64,000 bases of DNA, taken from NCBI GenBank assembly GCA_016794585.1, contig JAEUJM010000033.1, positions 1 to 64,000 on the forward strand. The letters are read 5' to 3'. Each line of letters begins with the position of its first letter. The first letter of the stretch is position 1. The DNA is from Acidimicrobiales bacterium (GTDB lineage: Bacteria > Actinomycetota > Acidimicrobiia > Acidimicrobiales > DATDAH01). The notes beneath the pieces are model-generated. The model was not told the origin of the DNA and ran no database searches. It saw only the letters and a list, made by a program, of their open reading frames with translations. A program made the translations under genes and the position numbers. Of the stretch, positions 52,922 to 60,638 are shown piece by piece.

Positions 52922-54190
52922 TCAGGCGGCGGCGGTCCGCCGGACCAGCAGCTGGCAGACGTCGTCGCGGCCTTCGTGGCCCCCGTCGAGTCGGGACACG
53001 AGCCGCTCGCACATTCCTTCCACCGGGTCGCCGCCGGCACCGGCCAGCAGATCGGCGACGAGGGTGATCCCGTCGTCGAGATGACCTCCTCGGCGCTCGA
53101 CGAGGCCGTCGGAGTACAGCAGCACCCCACCGGACGGATCGAGGCGCCGGACGGTCTCGCCGTACGTGGCGCCCGGCTGGAAACCCAGGAGCGGGCCGCG
53201 GGCGTCGGGTTCCTCGACCGCGGTGGCCGAGCCCTCGCGGAAGAAGATCGGGGGTGGGTGCCCGGCGACGGCCCACCGGAAGTCGCCGGTGGGGAGATCC
53301 AGGAGCCCGTAGAGGACGGTGGCGAAGTCGCCCGTCTCGAGGCGGTAGAGGTAGTGGTTGAGGCGTCCGAGGACGTGACCCGGTGCCGGGTCCTCGAAGA
53401 TGAAGGCACGCTTGGCGTTGCGGAGCTGCGCCATCAGGGCCGCGGCGCTCAGGCCGTGCCCGGAGACGTCCCCGACGGCCAGCGCGAGCGTGCGGTCGTC
53501 GAGGCGGAAGGCGTCGAACCAGTCGCCACCGACGGCGAGGTCGGGGGTCGCGGGCGTGTACGAGGCGTCGAGCTCGAAGCCGTCCACGACGGGCAGCTCC
53601 TGGGGGAGCATCGCCTCCTGCAGGGCGTCCACGATGCGGGACGCCCGGAGGCGCTGCAGCTCGCTGACGTAGAGCTCGGCGCGGGTGGCGTCGAGCTCGG
53701 CCCGGGCCCGTGCGTCGGCCTCGACCTTCAGACGGGCCTGCACGGCGAGGTCCCGCTCGCGCAGGGCCGCCTCCATGCGGGTGATGAGCAGACCGATGGC
53801 GCCCGCGGCGACGATGAACCCCAACATCCCCCCCAGGTCGTCCCCTCCGAGGGGACCGAAGGTGTGGACCGGGGTGACGAGCGTGTACCAGATGCCCACC
53901 ACGCAGGCGACGAGGGTCACCGCCAAGGCGCCGACCCCCCCGACGAGGGCGGCGACGGCCACCATCACGAGGTACCACGCCGCCGGGCGGTACGTCCCCG
54001 GGGTGTCGGTGGTGGACAGGGCCAGGGTGAGCAGCAGGGTGCCAGCCAGGCCGACGAACATCCCGGCGATGCGCCGGCGCCCCCAGCGGACGCTCGCCAT
54101 CATGGGAAGCACCTGACGGCGGCCCGTCGACCCGGATCGCCGGGACGGGGTGCCGTCGCTGTCCGACTCGAAGGACTCCGCCACTCGCAC
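52922..54190 (-). CDS. Membrane PP2C/SpoIIE phosphatase
   Basis: 422 aa. About four membrane helices at ~44-140 (MFVGLAGTLLLTLALS, WYLVMVAVAALVGGVGALAV, TLVACVVGIWYTLV, MLGFIVAAGAIGLLI) act as a sensor, followed by a coiled linker (RERDLAVQARLKVEADARARAELDATRAELYVSELQ in parts). The SpoIIE phosphatase starts near 190 (ALQEAMLPQELP), with metal sites in VGGDWFDAF, AVGDVSGHG and DGLVERR. It would dephosphorylate an RsbV-type STAS protein and so activate SigB. It is first in the phosphatase-RsbW-SigB operon. Confidence 0.88.
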   Translation of the reverse strand: MRVAESFESDSDGTPSRRSGSTGRRQVLPMMASVRWGRRRIAGMFVGLAGTLLLTLALSTTDTPGTYRPAAWYLVMVAVAALVGGVGALAVTLVACVVGIWYTLVTPVHTFGPLGGDDLGGMLGFIVAAGAIGLLITRMEAALRERDLAVQARLKVEADARARAELDATRAELYVSELQRLRASRIVDALQEAMLPQELPVVDGFELDASYTPATPDLAVGGDWFDAFRLDDRTLALAVGDVSGHGLSAAALMAQLRNAKRAFIFEDPAPGHVLGRLNHYLYRLETGDFATVLYGLLDLPTGDFRWAVAGHPPPIFFREGSATAVEEPDARGPLLGFQPGATYGETVRRLDPSGGVLLYSDGLVERRGGHLDDGITLVADLLAGAGGDPVEGMCERLVSRLDGGHEGRDDVCQLLVRRTAAA

Positions 54191-54295
54191 GATGGTAGTG
54201 ACGTCGTCCCACCCTTGGCCCTGCTCGTCGCCCGGTGCCGGGCCCTGCTCGTCGCCCGGTGGGTCACGCTGCGCCGCCCGGTGGCATCGTGGGGA

Positions 54296-54514
54296 TCAGG
54301 CGACGGCGAGCGGCGCCGGCTCGGTCTCCGGCGAGGGCTCGGGGGAAGGATCGGGGACGATGGGCGCCGGCTCCGGGTTGGGGTTGGGGTCCGGGATGAC
54401 GGGCGCGGGCTCGGGGTTCGGGTTGGGGTCCGGGATGATGGTCGTGGGCTCTGGCTCCGACGGGGGGTCGGGCAGCACGGTGGCGGTGGGGTGGCGGAGA
54501 GAGGACGGGGCCAT
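54296..54514 (-). CDS. Pro-rich small protein with tandem 13-residue repeats
   Basis: 72 aa. Two copies of PDPNPNPEPAPxI and a related PDPSPEPSPETEPAP unit repeat with a 13-residue (39-bp) period. There is no signal peptide, helix or Cys. The repeats at DNA level are nearly perfect, which suggests recent slippage. It might be a secreted or cytoplasmic spacer peptide, or not a gene at all; codon use fits the region. Confidence 0.4.
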   Translation of the reverse strand: MAPSSLRHPTATVLPDPPSEPEPTTIIPDPNPNPEPAPVIPDPNPNPEPAPIVPDPSPEPSPETEPAPLAVA

Positions 54515-54574
54515 TGGGGGCCTCCGGGCGTCGAGGGTCGAGGTCAGGGACGCAGCGCCACCAAAACGCCGAGA

Positions 54575-54641
54575 CCGCCAGCGCTCTCAAGGGACGGGAC
54601 CACTGGGCGGTAGCGGTCCCGCCCCCTGACAACGCTGGCGG
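54575..54641. repeat. 67-bp nested inverted repeat
   Basis: Outer arms CCGCCAGCG (54575-54583) and CGCTGGCGG (54633-54641) are perfect. Inner arms GGGACGGGACC (54591-54601) and GGTCCCGCCCC (54615-54625) have one mismatch. Seven-base internal loops (CTCTCAA/CTGACAA) are themselves similar. It lies in a 353-bp gap between divergent genes that otherwise contains only the SigB-type promoter at 54789. Confidence 0.65.
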
Positions 54642-54788
54642 CCTCCGGCGGGTGGTGGAGCCGTACTGCTCCATTCGTACCCGCCGACCCAGAGCCTAGA
54701 ACCCGCGGCGGGGATTTTCCCACGATGGGGTCCCTTGGCCCCGGCCGGGCACGTTCGGGGCACATTCGGACGGGCCTCCCGGGCTCGA

Positions 54789-54815
54789 GGTTCTGAGGCC
54801 CGTACCCGTGGGTAG
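54789..54815 (+). promoter_or_regulatory. SigB/SigF-type promoter of the GPGG membrane peptide
   Basis: GGTTCT (54789-54794), a 15-bp spacer and GGGTAG (54810-54815): the best match in the window to GGTTT-N15-GGGTA. The gene starts at 54868 with AAGGAG in its leader. Confidence 0.65.
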
Positions 54816-54867
54816 AGCAGCGTCCACATCCGAACGTCCCGTGTCGGGTGAAGGAGCGGAAATCCTC

Positions 54868-55011
54868 ATGTACTTCCTTCTGTGGCTCTTGGCGGTCATC
54901 CTCGTGGTGGCCGGCGTCGTCGCCATCGTGAGGCGCCAGGTGCTGTACGGCGTCGTGCTGATCATCGTCGGTCTGTTGGTCGGCCCTGGCGGTGCGAGCA
55001 TCTTCACGTGA
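54868..55011 (+). CDS. GPGG-type small membrane protein, 47 aa
   Basis: ATG 54868. Two membrane helices (YFLLWLLAVILVVAGVVAIV and GVVLIIVGLLVGPG) around RRQVLY, ending GPGGASIFT. Small proteins with this RxQ...GPGG ending are common and uncharacterised in Actinomycetota. A SigB-type promoter precedes it. The next gene starts 32 bp downstream on the same strand. Confidence 0.75.
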   Translation: MYFLLWLLAVILVVAGVVAIVRRQVLYGVVLIIVGLLVGPGGASIFT

Positions 55012-55043
55012 GCCACTAGCGGCGGCCCGGCGGTACGACGGCG

Positions 55044-55466
55044 ATGACCACGCGCGCGGCGACGGTCGAGCTCACCCCTGCGCCACAGAGCGCAGGGCTG
55101 GCTCGACGCTTCGTCCGCGAGCAGGTCCGCGCCTGGGGCGTGGAGACCGACGAGGACGACGTCGCCTTGATGGTGAGCGAGTTGGTCACCAACGTGGGCC
55201 TCCACGCCCGGACGGAGGCGCTGGTGAGTGTGTCGGTGCGTGACGGCTGCCTGCGGGTCGAGGTCACCGATCGGAGCGACCAGCCGGTGGAGGTTCGGCC
55301 CCACGCGCTGGGCGCCGAGACGGGCCGGGGCCTGCGCATCGTCGACGCCCTCGCCGCAGACTGGGGGGTGCAGCAGGTGGCCACAGGGAAGACCGTCTGG
55401 TTCGAGGTGCCCGCCCTTGCGGCGGCGCCGGAGACGATGGCGGCGGACGGTGCCGCCGAGGGCTAG
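55044..55466 (+). CDS. Anti-sigma regulatory ATPase (RsbW/HATPase_c_2 type)
   Basis: 140 aa. N box SELVTNVGLHARTEA, G1 box VTDRSDQP and G2 GAETGRGLRIVDALAADWGV: a complete GHKL kinase core, closely resembling the protein at 50981. Likely a kinase for STAS antagonists. It is downstream of the GPGG gene, probably under the same SigB-type promoter. Its end overlaps the convergent methyltransferase gene by 4 nt. Confidence 0.85.
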   Translation: MTTRAATVELTPAPQSAGLARRFVREQVRAWGVETDEDDVALMVSELVTNVGLHARTEALVSVSVRDGCLRVEVTDRSDQPVEVRPHALGAETGRGLRIVDALAADWGVQQVATGKTVWFEVPALAAAPETMAADGAAEG

Positions 55467-56188
55467 ATCCCCTCTTTGCGGGCGCGGAGGATGAGGGTGG
55501 GCGGGACCCAGCGCATGAGCTCGTTCCATTGCGGGCCCCGGGGGCCTGTGGTGGCCGCGGCCGGCTCGAGCAGGCCGTCCAGGCGGAACTTCGCGCGGTG
55601 CATCGCGGTGAAGGCGTCGCTCGGAGGGTGGGTCCGGCGGGCTTCGTCCCCTTCGAGACCTCCGGCGCCGCCGTTCGTCGCGGCACCGTCGATCCCGGCG
55701 TAAGGGCGCGCCAGCGCGACGGGGTCACCCGGGAGGCGCGGTGCCTCGGCCTGGTCGAGCATGGCGTAGGCGGGGTGGGGCAGCGAGAGCACGAGCGCGC
55801 CGCCGGCCTTGAGCACCCGATGGACCTGGCGGAAGACGCGGTTGAGGTCGTCGACGCCGGCAAGGGTGTAGATGCTGAGCACGAGGTCGAACGAGTCCCC
55901 CGACAGGAAGGCCAGCCCGGCCAGGTCCGCCTGGCGGAACTCGGCCTTGGCCTCGGCCTGCTCCGCGGCGGCCCGGCCCCGCTCGATCTTGGCCTGGTCG
56001 GGGTCGACGGCCACGACCTTGGCGCCTTGCTGGGCGAGGGCGATGCAGGCCGAGGGGCTGTGCAGCCCGAGGACGAGGACCCGCTTGTCGGCCATGGTGC
56101 CGAGGAGGCGCAGGTCGTCCTCGGTGGGGATCTCGGGGCCGTAGCGCACGACCTCGCGCGGGGGAGGGGGATCGGACGCGGGGGCCAT
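55463..56188 (-). CDS. Class I SAM-dependent methyltransferase
   Basis: 241 aa from ATG 56188; upstream codons are Arg/Pro-rich. Motif I is RVLVLGLHSPSACIALAQQGAKVVAVDPD, an unusual version without the classical GxGxG, then SFDLVLSIYTLAGVDDLNRVFRQVHRVLKAGGALVLSLPHP, as in methyltransferase type 11. A possible substrate is unknown. It converges with the RsbW-type gene at 55044. Confidence 0.82.
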   Translation of the reverse strand: MAPASDPPPPREVVRYGPEIPTEDDLRLLGTMADKRVLVLGLHSPSACIALAQQGAKVVAVDPDQAKIERGRAAAEQAEAKAEFRQADLAGLAFLSGDSFDLVLSIYTLAGVDDLNRVFRQVHRVLKAGGALVLSLPHPAYAMLDQAEAPRLPGDPVALARPYAGIDGAATNGGAGGLEGDEARRTHPPSDAFTAMHRAKFRLDGLLEPAAATTGPRGPQWNELMRWVPPTLILRARKEGI

Positions 56189-56226
56189 GCCCCGCATTCT
56201 GGCCGATGGCCGCCCCGTTCCGGGGG

Positions 56227-56913
56227 TTACGGCTCGATGGGCAGGAGGACGGCGGGGCGGCCGGCGCGCTTCGAGCGGTACAGGTCGGCGTCGGCCCGGT
56301 CCAGGGCGCGGTAGGGGTCCTCGTCGGGGAGGCAGGCACCCACGCCGGCCGAGAACGCGATCAACGGCTCGGTCTCCGCCCAGCATCGCGACAGGCGCTC
56401 GACGATGTCCCGGGCGGCGGTTTCGTCGCATCCCCGCAGCACGAGCGCGAACTCGTCGCCGCCGAAGCGGCTGATGCAGTCGCGCTCACGGCAGGTGCGG
56501 CGCAGGCAGTCGGCCATCGCCACCAGCACGTCGTCGCCCACCGGGTGGCCGAAGCGGTCGTTGACGGACTTGAAGCCGTCGAGGTCGATCATCACGACCG
56601 TGTCGCCGTGCTGCGCGGCGTGCAGCGCCCGGGTGAAGCTGCGGCGGTTGGCCAGCCCGGTCAGCGGCTCGCTCTCGGCCTCGGCGGCGAGACGGGTGCG
56701 CTCGCGCAGGCGCTCGACCACGAGCGCCGCCTCCTCGGCGATCAGCGACCGGGTGTCCTCGCTGAAGCGCTCGAGACGGGGGTCCTCGAGGGCCCGGTTG
56801 GCCTCGACCACCGTCGGGGCGCGCAGGAGGCGGCGGGTCACGTCGAGGAGCACCTCGACGTCGTCGTCACGACCCCCGAAGGGCCACACGCCCTGCAGTC
56901 GCTCCCAGTTCAC
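56227..56913 (-). CDS. Diguanylate cyclase (GGDEF)
   Basis: 228 aa. A short N-terminal helical segment (~15-80) leads to a GGDEF domain with DPLTGLANR-like SEPLTGLANR, MIDLDGFKSVND and the active site RFGGDEFALVL (GGDEF 151-155). An inhibitory RxxD site (R142-D145) lies five residues before it, so product feedback is likely. It makes the second messenger c-di-GMP. There is no transmembrane helix. Two TetR-type palindromes are in its upstream region. Confidence 0.93.
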   Translation of the reverse strand: MNWERLQGVWPFGGRDDDVEVLLDVTRRLLRAPTVVEANRALEDPRLERFSEDTRSLIAEEAALVVERLRERTRLAAEAESEPLTGLANRRSFTRALHAAQHGDTVVMIDLDGFKSVNDRFGHPVGDDVLVAMADCLRRTCRERDCISRFGGDEFALVLRGCDETAARDIVERLSRCWAETEPLIAFSAGVGACLPDEDPYRALDRADADLYRSKRAGRPAVLLPIEP

Positions 56914-56991
56914 GTCCGGTTCTTCGGCACGCCACGGCGCCGACCTGCGCGCGATGAACCGAACGGCTCAGGTGGCGGGCCGATCGGCCCA

Positions 56992-57036
56992 GACCGACCA
57001 GTCGGTCAGCTGCCGCGGTCGCGCCCGACCGGTCGG
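56992..57036. promoter_or_regulatory. Paired palindromes, TetR-operator-like
   Basis: GACCGAC-CA-GTCGGTC (56992-57007) and CCGACCGGTCGG (57025-57036) share CGAC/GTCG half-sites and their centres are 31 bp apart, about three helical turns. Such sites suit TetR-family repressors. They lie between the thiolase stop and the GGDEF start, both minus strand, so they probably control the GGDEF gene. Confidence 0.5.
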
Positions 57037-57074
57037 TCCGACGGAGCGCCGGAGCCGCGACGAGCTCGGTCGCC

Positions 57075-58271
57075 TCAGCCGAGCTCGGGGCCGAGGACGG
57101 AGGCGAAGCAGAGCATCTCGCCGGGGTAGCCGCCGAGGTTCTGGACGAGGCCCAGCTTGCGGTCCTGCACCGTCGTGATCTGGCGCTCGGGCGGCGCCTC
57201 GCCCCGGAACTGGAGCCAGTGCTCGAAGTGCATGCGCAGTCCCGAGGCGCCGACGGGGTGGCCGAAGCTCTTCAGGCCGCCGTCGGGGTTGACGGGCAGG
57301 TCGCCGTGGAGCTCGAAGGTGCCGGCGAGCTCCTCCTTCCAGGCGGTGCCGCGGTCGCAGAAGCCGAGGTCCTCCATGAGGACGAGCTCGGTGGGGGTGA
57401 AGCAGTCGTGCACCTCGGCCATCGCGATCTGGGCGCGGGGGTCGGTGACGCCGGCCTGGGCGTACGCGTCGGTGACGGCCTGCACCACCTCGGGGAAGGT
57501 CGTGTAGTCGTAGTCGGGGTCGGCGTTGCCGCTGCCGTTGCCGGCCACGAACGACAGCGCCTTCACGTAGAGCGGCTTGTCGGTGTAGCGGTGGGCGTCC
57601 TCGGCCCGCACCACGATCGCGGCGGCGGCACCGTCGGCCACGCCGGCGCAGTCGAACAGGCCGAGGCGACCGGCGACCGCAGGGGAGTTGCAGATGGTCT
57701 CCATCGAGACCTCGCGACGGAACTGGGCGCGGGGGTTGCGGGCGCCGTTGTAGTGGTTCTTCGCGGCGATGCGGGCCAGCACCTCGCGCAGGTCGGCCTC
57801 GCTGACGCCGTACTTGTCACCGTAGGCGGGAGCCACGAGGCTGAACATCGCGGCCGCGGTGAGGGTGCGCTGGGTCCCGTCGGTGGGGATGGGTGGGGCG
57901 TTGAGGCCCTGGTACCCGCCGTCCTTCACCTTCTCGACGCCGATGGCCATGGCCGAGTCGTAGGCGCCCGACGCCACCGCGTAGCAGGCGTTGCGCAGCG
58001 CCTCGGACCCGGTGGCGCAGTAGTTCTCGAGGCGGGTGACCGGCTTGGCCTTCAGCTTGAGGGCCTGGGAAAGGGCGATGCCGCTCATGGCGGTGGTGGC
58101 CGTCCCGAACCAGTAGGCGTCCACCTCGTCGGTGGTGAGGCCGGCGCCCCCGAGGGCCTGGCCGGCGGCGTCGATGATGAGGTCGTCGGCGCTGCGGTCC
58201 CAGTGCTCGCCGAAGTCCGTGCACCCCATGGCCACGATGGCCACCCGGTCCTTGATCCCGTGCGAGCTCAC
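57075..58271 (-). CDS. Thiolase (acetyl-CoA acetyltransferase family)
   Basis: 398 aa from GTG 58271, which overlaps the partner's stop (GTGA). The nucleophile is C85 in LENYCATGSEA. Later active-site parts are AEVHDCFTPTELV and GGLKSFGHPVGASGLR (catalytic His). Thiolases of the SCP2-like group cleave or form C-C bonds of acyl-CoA. With the DUF35 partner it resembles the lipid-transfer-protein/DUF35 pairs of side-chain degradation. It may act on fatty acids, steroids or similar substrates; which ones is unknown. Confidence 0.9.
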   Translation of the reverse strand: MSSHGIKDRVAIVAMGCTDFGEHWDRSADDLIIDAAGQALGGAGLTTDEVDAYWFGTATTAMSGIALSQALKLKAKPVTRLENYCATGSEALRNACYAVASGAYDSAMAIGVEKVKDGGYQGLNAPPIPTDGTQRTLTAAAMFSLVAPAYGDKYGVSEADLREVLARIAAKNHYNGARNPRAQFRREVSMETICNSPAVAGRLGLFDCAGVADGAAAAIVVRAEDAHRYTDKPLYVKALSFVAGNGSGNADPDYDYTTFPEVVQAVTDAYAQAGVTDPRAQIAMAEVHDCFTPTELVLMEDLGFCDRGTAWKEELAGTFELHGDLPVNPDGGLKSFGHPVGASGLRMHFEHWLQFRGEAPPERQITTVQDRKLGLVQNLGGYPGEMLCFASVLGPELG

Positions 58272-59716
58272 GAGGAGGCCCCCTTGCCTGCGGCGCCGTC
58301 CCGGATGGGGCGGGCCTTCCAGAAGTAGTTGTGGACGCCGTCGCTGGTGGTGAGGCGGCGGAAGGTCATCTCGACGCGGTCGCCGATGGCCAGCGTGGAC
58401 GCATCCACGTCGGTGAGCTCGACCGGGAACCGGCCCCCACCGTCGAAGTCCACCACCGCGAACACGATGGGCGGGCTGGGCGAGTAGGCCAGGTGATCGA
58501 TGGTGAAGGTGACGATGGTGGCCGCGACGTCGGCCATCGGCGCCGGCGTGCCCTCGTCGAGGGTGCCGTCGGCGTAGGAGATCCGGGCCGGGGGCAGGCT
58601 CAGCGCCCCCGAGGGGTCGCGCGAGCCCACGAAGCCGAACTTCCACTCGCCGCGCCGAGCCGAGGGCGGGGCCGCCGCCCGTTGGGGCTCCGGCCGGTTC
58701 GGCGGCTGCACCGCCACCTCCCCCCGCCACGAGAGGAAGGTGCCGTAGGCCACGGGGGCGCCGGCGGCGACCTGTGCGGCCACCGATCGGGCGGGGGCCC
58801 ACGCGCCGAGCGCCTCGGTGGCGCGGAAGACGAAGACGTCGGCACCGTCGGCCAGCGAGATGAGGGCCAGCCGCTGGCCGGGCTCGGCGGTCTCGAGCAG
58901 GGCGGTGAGCGCGAGGCCGGCGGCGGCGGCGCCCGTGGCGCCGATGGTGGCCGAGAAGTCGTCGACGATGGCGGTCTCGCCGACGCCCAACTTGCGGGCG
59001 ACCGCCTTGTTGGCCCGGCCGTGCGTGCCGACGACGGCCACGCGGTCCACCTGCTCGGCGCTCACGCCGGCGTCCTTCAGGGCGAGGTCCCAGGCGTCGC
59101 GGCCCAACGGGACGTAGACGGACTCGCCGAAGCGCTCCTCCCAGGTCTTCGAGTTGGCCGCCCCCGGCGTACGCCAGCGGTCGAGGAACTCCTCGGTGAG
59201 CGACGCCCCGCCGAGGTGCTCGGCCAGGACCGTGGCGCCGGCCTGGTCCGGGTCGTCGGTCCCGTCGCCCACCACCAGGGCCGCGCCGGCGTCGCCGCCG
59301 GCGGCCTCGTCCGCGCTGGTGGGTGCCCCGGAGCGGAGGTCGGCGCTGGCCACGAGGGTGGTCCCGCCGCCGCGGAGTGCGGCGGCGAGGGCGCCCGTGG
59401 CCGACCGGCTCGAGCCGAGGGCGTCGAACGCGGGCACCGTGCGGTCGAGGCGGAGGGCGGCGTGGATGGCGGTGGCGTTGGTCTTGTCGAGGTACGGCGG
59501 GGAGGTGGTGGCGAACCACAGCGCGTCCGGCTCCGCCGCGGGCGCGCCCCGCAGGGCCAGGCGGGCGGCCTCGACCGCGAGTGTGGTGGCGTCCTCGTCG
59601 TAGGACGCGACCGTCCGCTGGCCACGGCCTCCACCCTTGCCGAAGGTGGCCCGGATCTCGGCCCGGTCGAGGCGGCGGTAGGGCACGTAGGCGGCGGCGC
59701 TGAGGATCCCTCGCAT
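58268..59716 (-). CDS. HMG-CoA-synthase-like protein fused to DUF35 (OB fold)
   Basis: 482 aa from ATG 59716. Residues ~1-335 follow the HMG-CoA synthase/KAS III fold (AAAYVPYRRLDRAEI, ATTSPPYLDKTNA), but the nucleophile Cys is replaced: FDALGSSRSATGAL has Ser102/103. From ~345 a DUF35 domain follows (PPARISYADGTLDEG, VVDFDGGGRFPVELTDV). The Cys4 zinc finger usual before it is also absent. It would act as a scaffold or partner for the active thiolase encoded next to it. Translation of the two is coupled by GTGA. Confidence 0.85.
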   Translation of the reverse strand: MRGILSAAAYVPYRRLDRAEIRATFGKGGGRGQRTVASYDEDATTLAVEAARLALRGAPAAEPDALWFATTSPPYLDKTNATAIHAALRLDRTVPAFDALGSSRSATGALAAALRGGGTTLVASADLRSGAPTSADEAAGGDAGAALVVGDGTDDPDQAGATVLAEHLGGASLTEEFLDRWRTPGAANSKTWEERFGESVYVPLGRDAWDLALKDAGVSAEQVDRVAVVGTHGRANKAVARKLGVGETAIVDDFSATIGATGAAAAGLALTALLETAEPGQRLALISLADGADVFVFRATEALGAWAPARSVAAQVAAGAPVAYGTFLSWRGEVAVQPPNRPEPQRAAAPPSARRGEWKFGFVGSRDPSGALSLPPARISYADGTLDEGTPAPMADVAATIVTFTIDHLAYSPSPPIVFAVVDFDGGGRFPVELTDVDASTLAIGDRVEMTFRRLTTSDGVHNYFWKARPIRDGAAGKGASS

Positions 59717-59801
59717 CGCGCCGGAGTGTACGAGCGGGCCCGCCGGAGCGGCGAACCCCCGCGCCCCCGAGCGGTGGCAGGGGTCGATAACGTCGGCCGA
59801 C

Positions 59802-60638
59802 GTGTCCAAGGTGCTCGTGGCGGGCGTCGCCCTCGTGGCCCTCCTCGGCCTCGTCGGCTGCTCTTCCGGGGCCGACGAGTCGACCGACGCGACGGACGCG
59901 GCCGACGCGACGGACTCGACCGACGAGGCCGTCGGGGACGCGGCCGCGGCACCCGAGTGCGGCGCCGCCATCGAGCCGCCCACGCTGGGCGAGGACCTGG
60001 AGGCGGTGGCCGAGCAGGTCGCCGCCGAGGCGGGGCTCGCGGACGGCCCGGGCCACGACGACTACGACGACTACGAGGTGCGCTGCGACAACGTCGGTGC
60101 CGTCACCGCGGGCGTCCCGACCGCGTGGGATCAGCAGTCGCCGGCCGCCGACGGGGTGCCCCAGGCGGGGTTCACCGCCGGCCCCGACCTCGAGGGCCGG
60201 GTGGAGGCGTCACCGGTCGTGGGGATCGGCGCCCTGCGCTTCGTGGGAGACCCGCCCACGGCCGAGTTCGTCAACACCAACAACGCGGAGGGTTCGCTCG
60301 AGAACGGCGCCCGAACCCTGCCCCGCCGGGGCGACTCGGTCGCGGACGGGTGCACGCCACTGGACGCCCTTCCCTTCACCGTGCCTAGGGCCGCCGCCGG
60401 TGGCCCGCTCCGCGGCGAGGTGCAGCCCTACGTCGACTGCGACGGCGACGCCCGGGTCTGGCTCCTCGCCGCGGGGTTCCCCGAGGACGGCTCCCAGTAC
60501 CAGGTCCAGCTCATCGGCCAGGCGCTGGACCGGGCCGACCTCGACGCCCTGCTCCGGGTGCTGGTCTCGTCGACCACCCGGGCCGACCACGTGCCGCCGC
60601 AGGAGCTGCCGCCGCTTCCCGCCGTGGCCGTCTCGTGA
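59802..60638 (+). CDS. Lipoprotein of unknown function
   Basis: 278 aa from GTG 59802. Signal peptide with lipobox LVGC (Cys20), followed by an Asp/Thr/Ala-rich stretch (TDATDAADATDST). The folded part from ~50 contains four Cys (ECGAAI, RCDNVG, GCTPLD, DCDGDA) and no known motif. It is on the outer face of the membrane. It is the first gene of a coupled operon with a sulfatase and a propeller (GTGA overlaps). Confidence 0.75.
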   Translation: MSKVLVAGVALVALLGLVGCSSGADESTDATDAADATDSTDEAVGDAAAAPECGAAIEPPTLGEDLEAVAEQVAAEAGLADGPGHDDYDDYEVRCDNVGAVTAGVPTAWDQQSPAADGVPQAGFTAGPDLEGRVEASPVVGIGALRFVGDPPTAEFVNTNNAEGSLENGARTLPRRGDSVADGCTPLDALPFTVPRAAAGGPLRGEVQPYVDCDGDARVWLLAAGFPEDGSQYQVQLIGQALDRADLDALLRVLVSSTTRADHVPPQELPPLPAVAVS

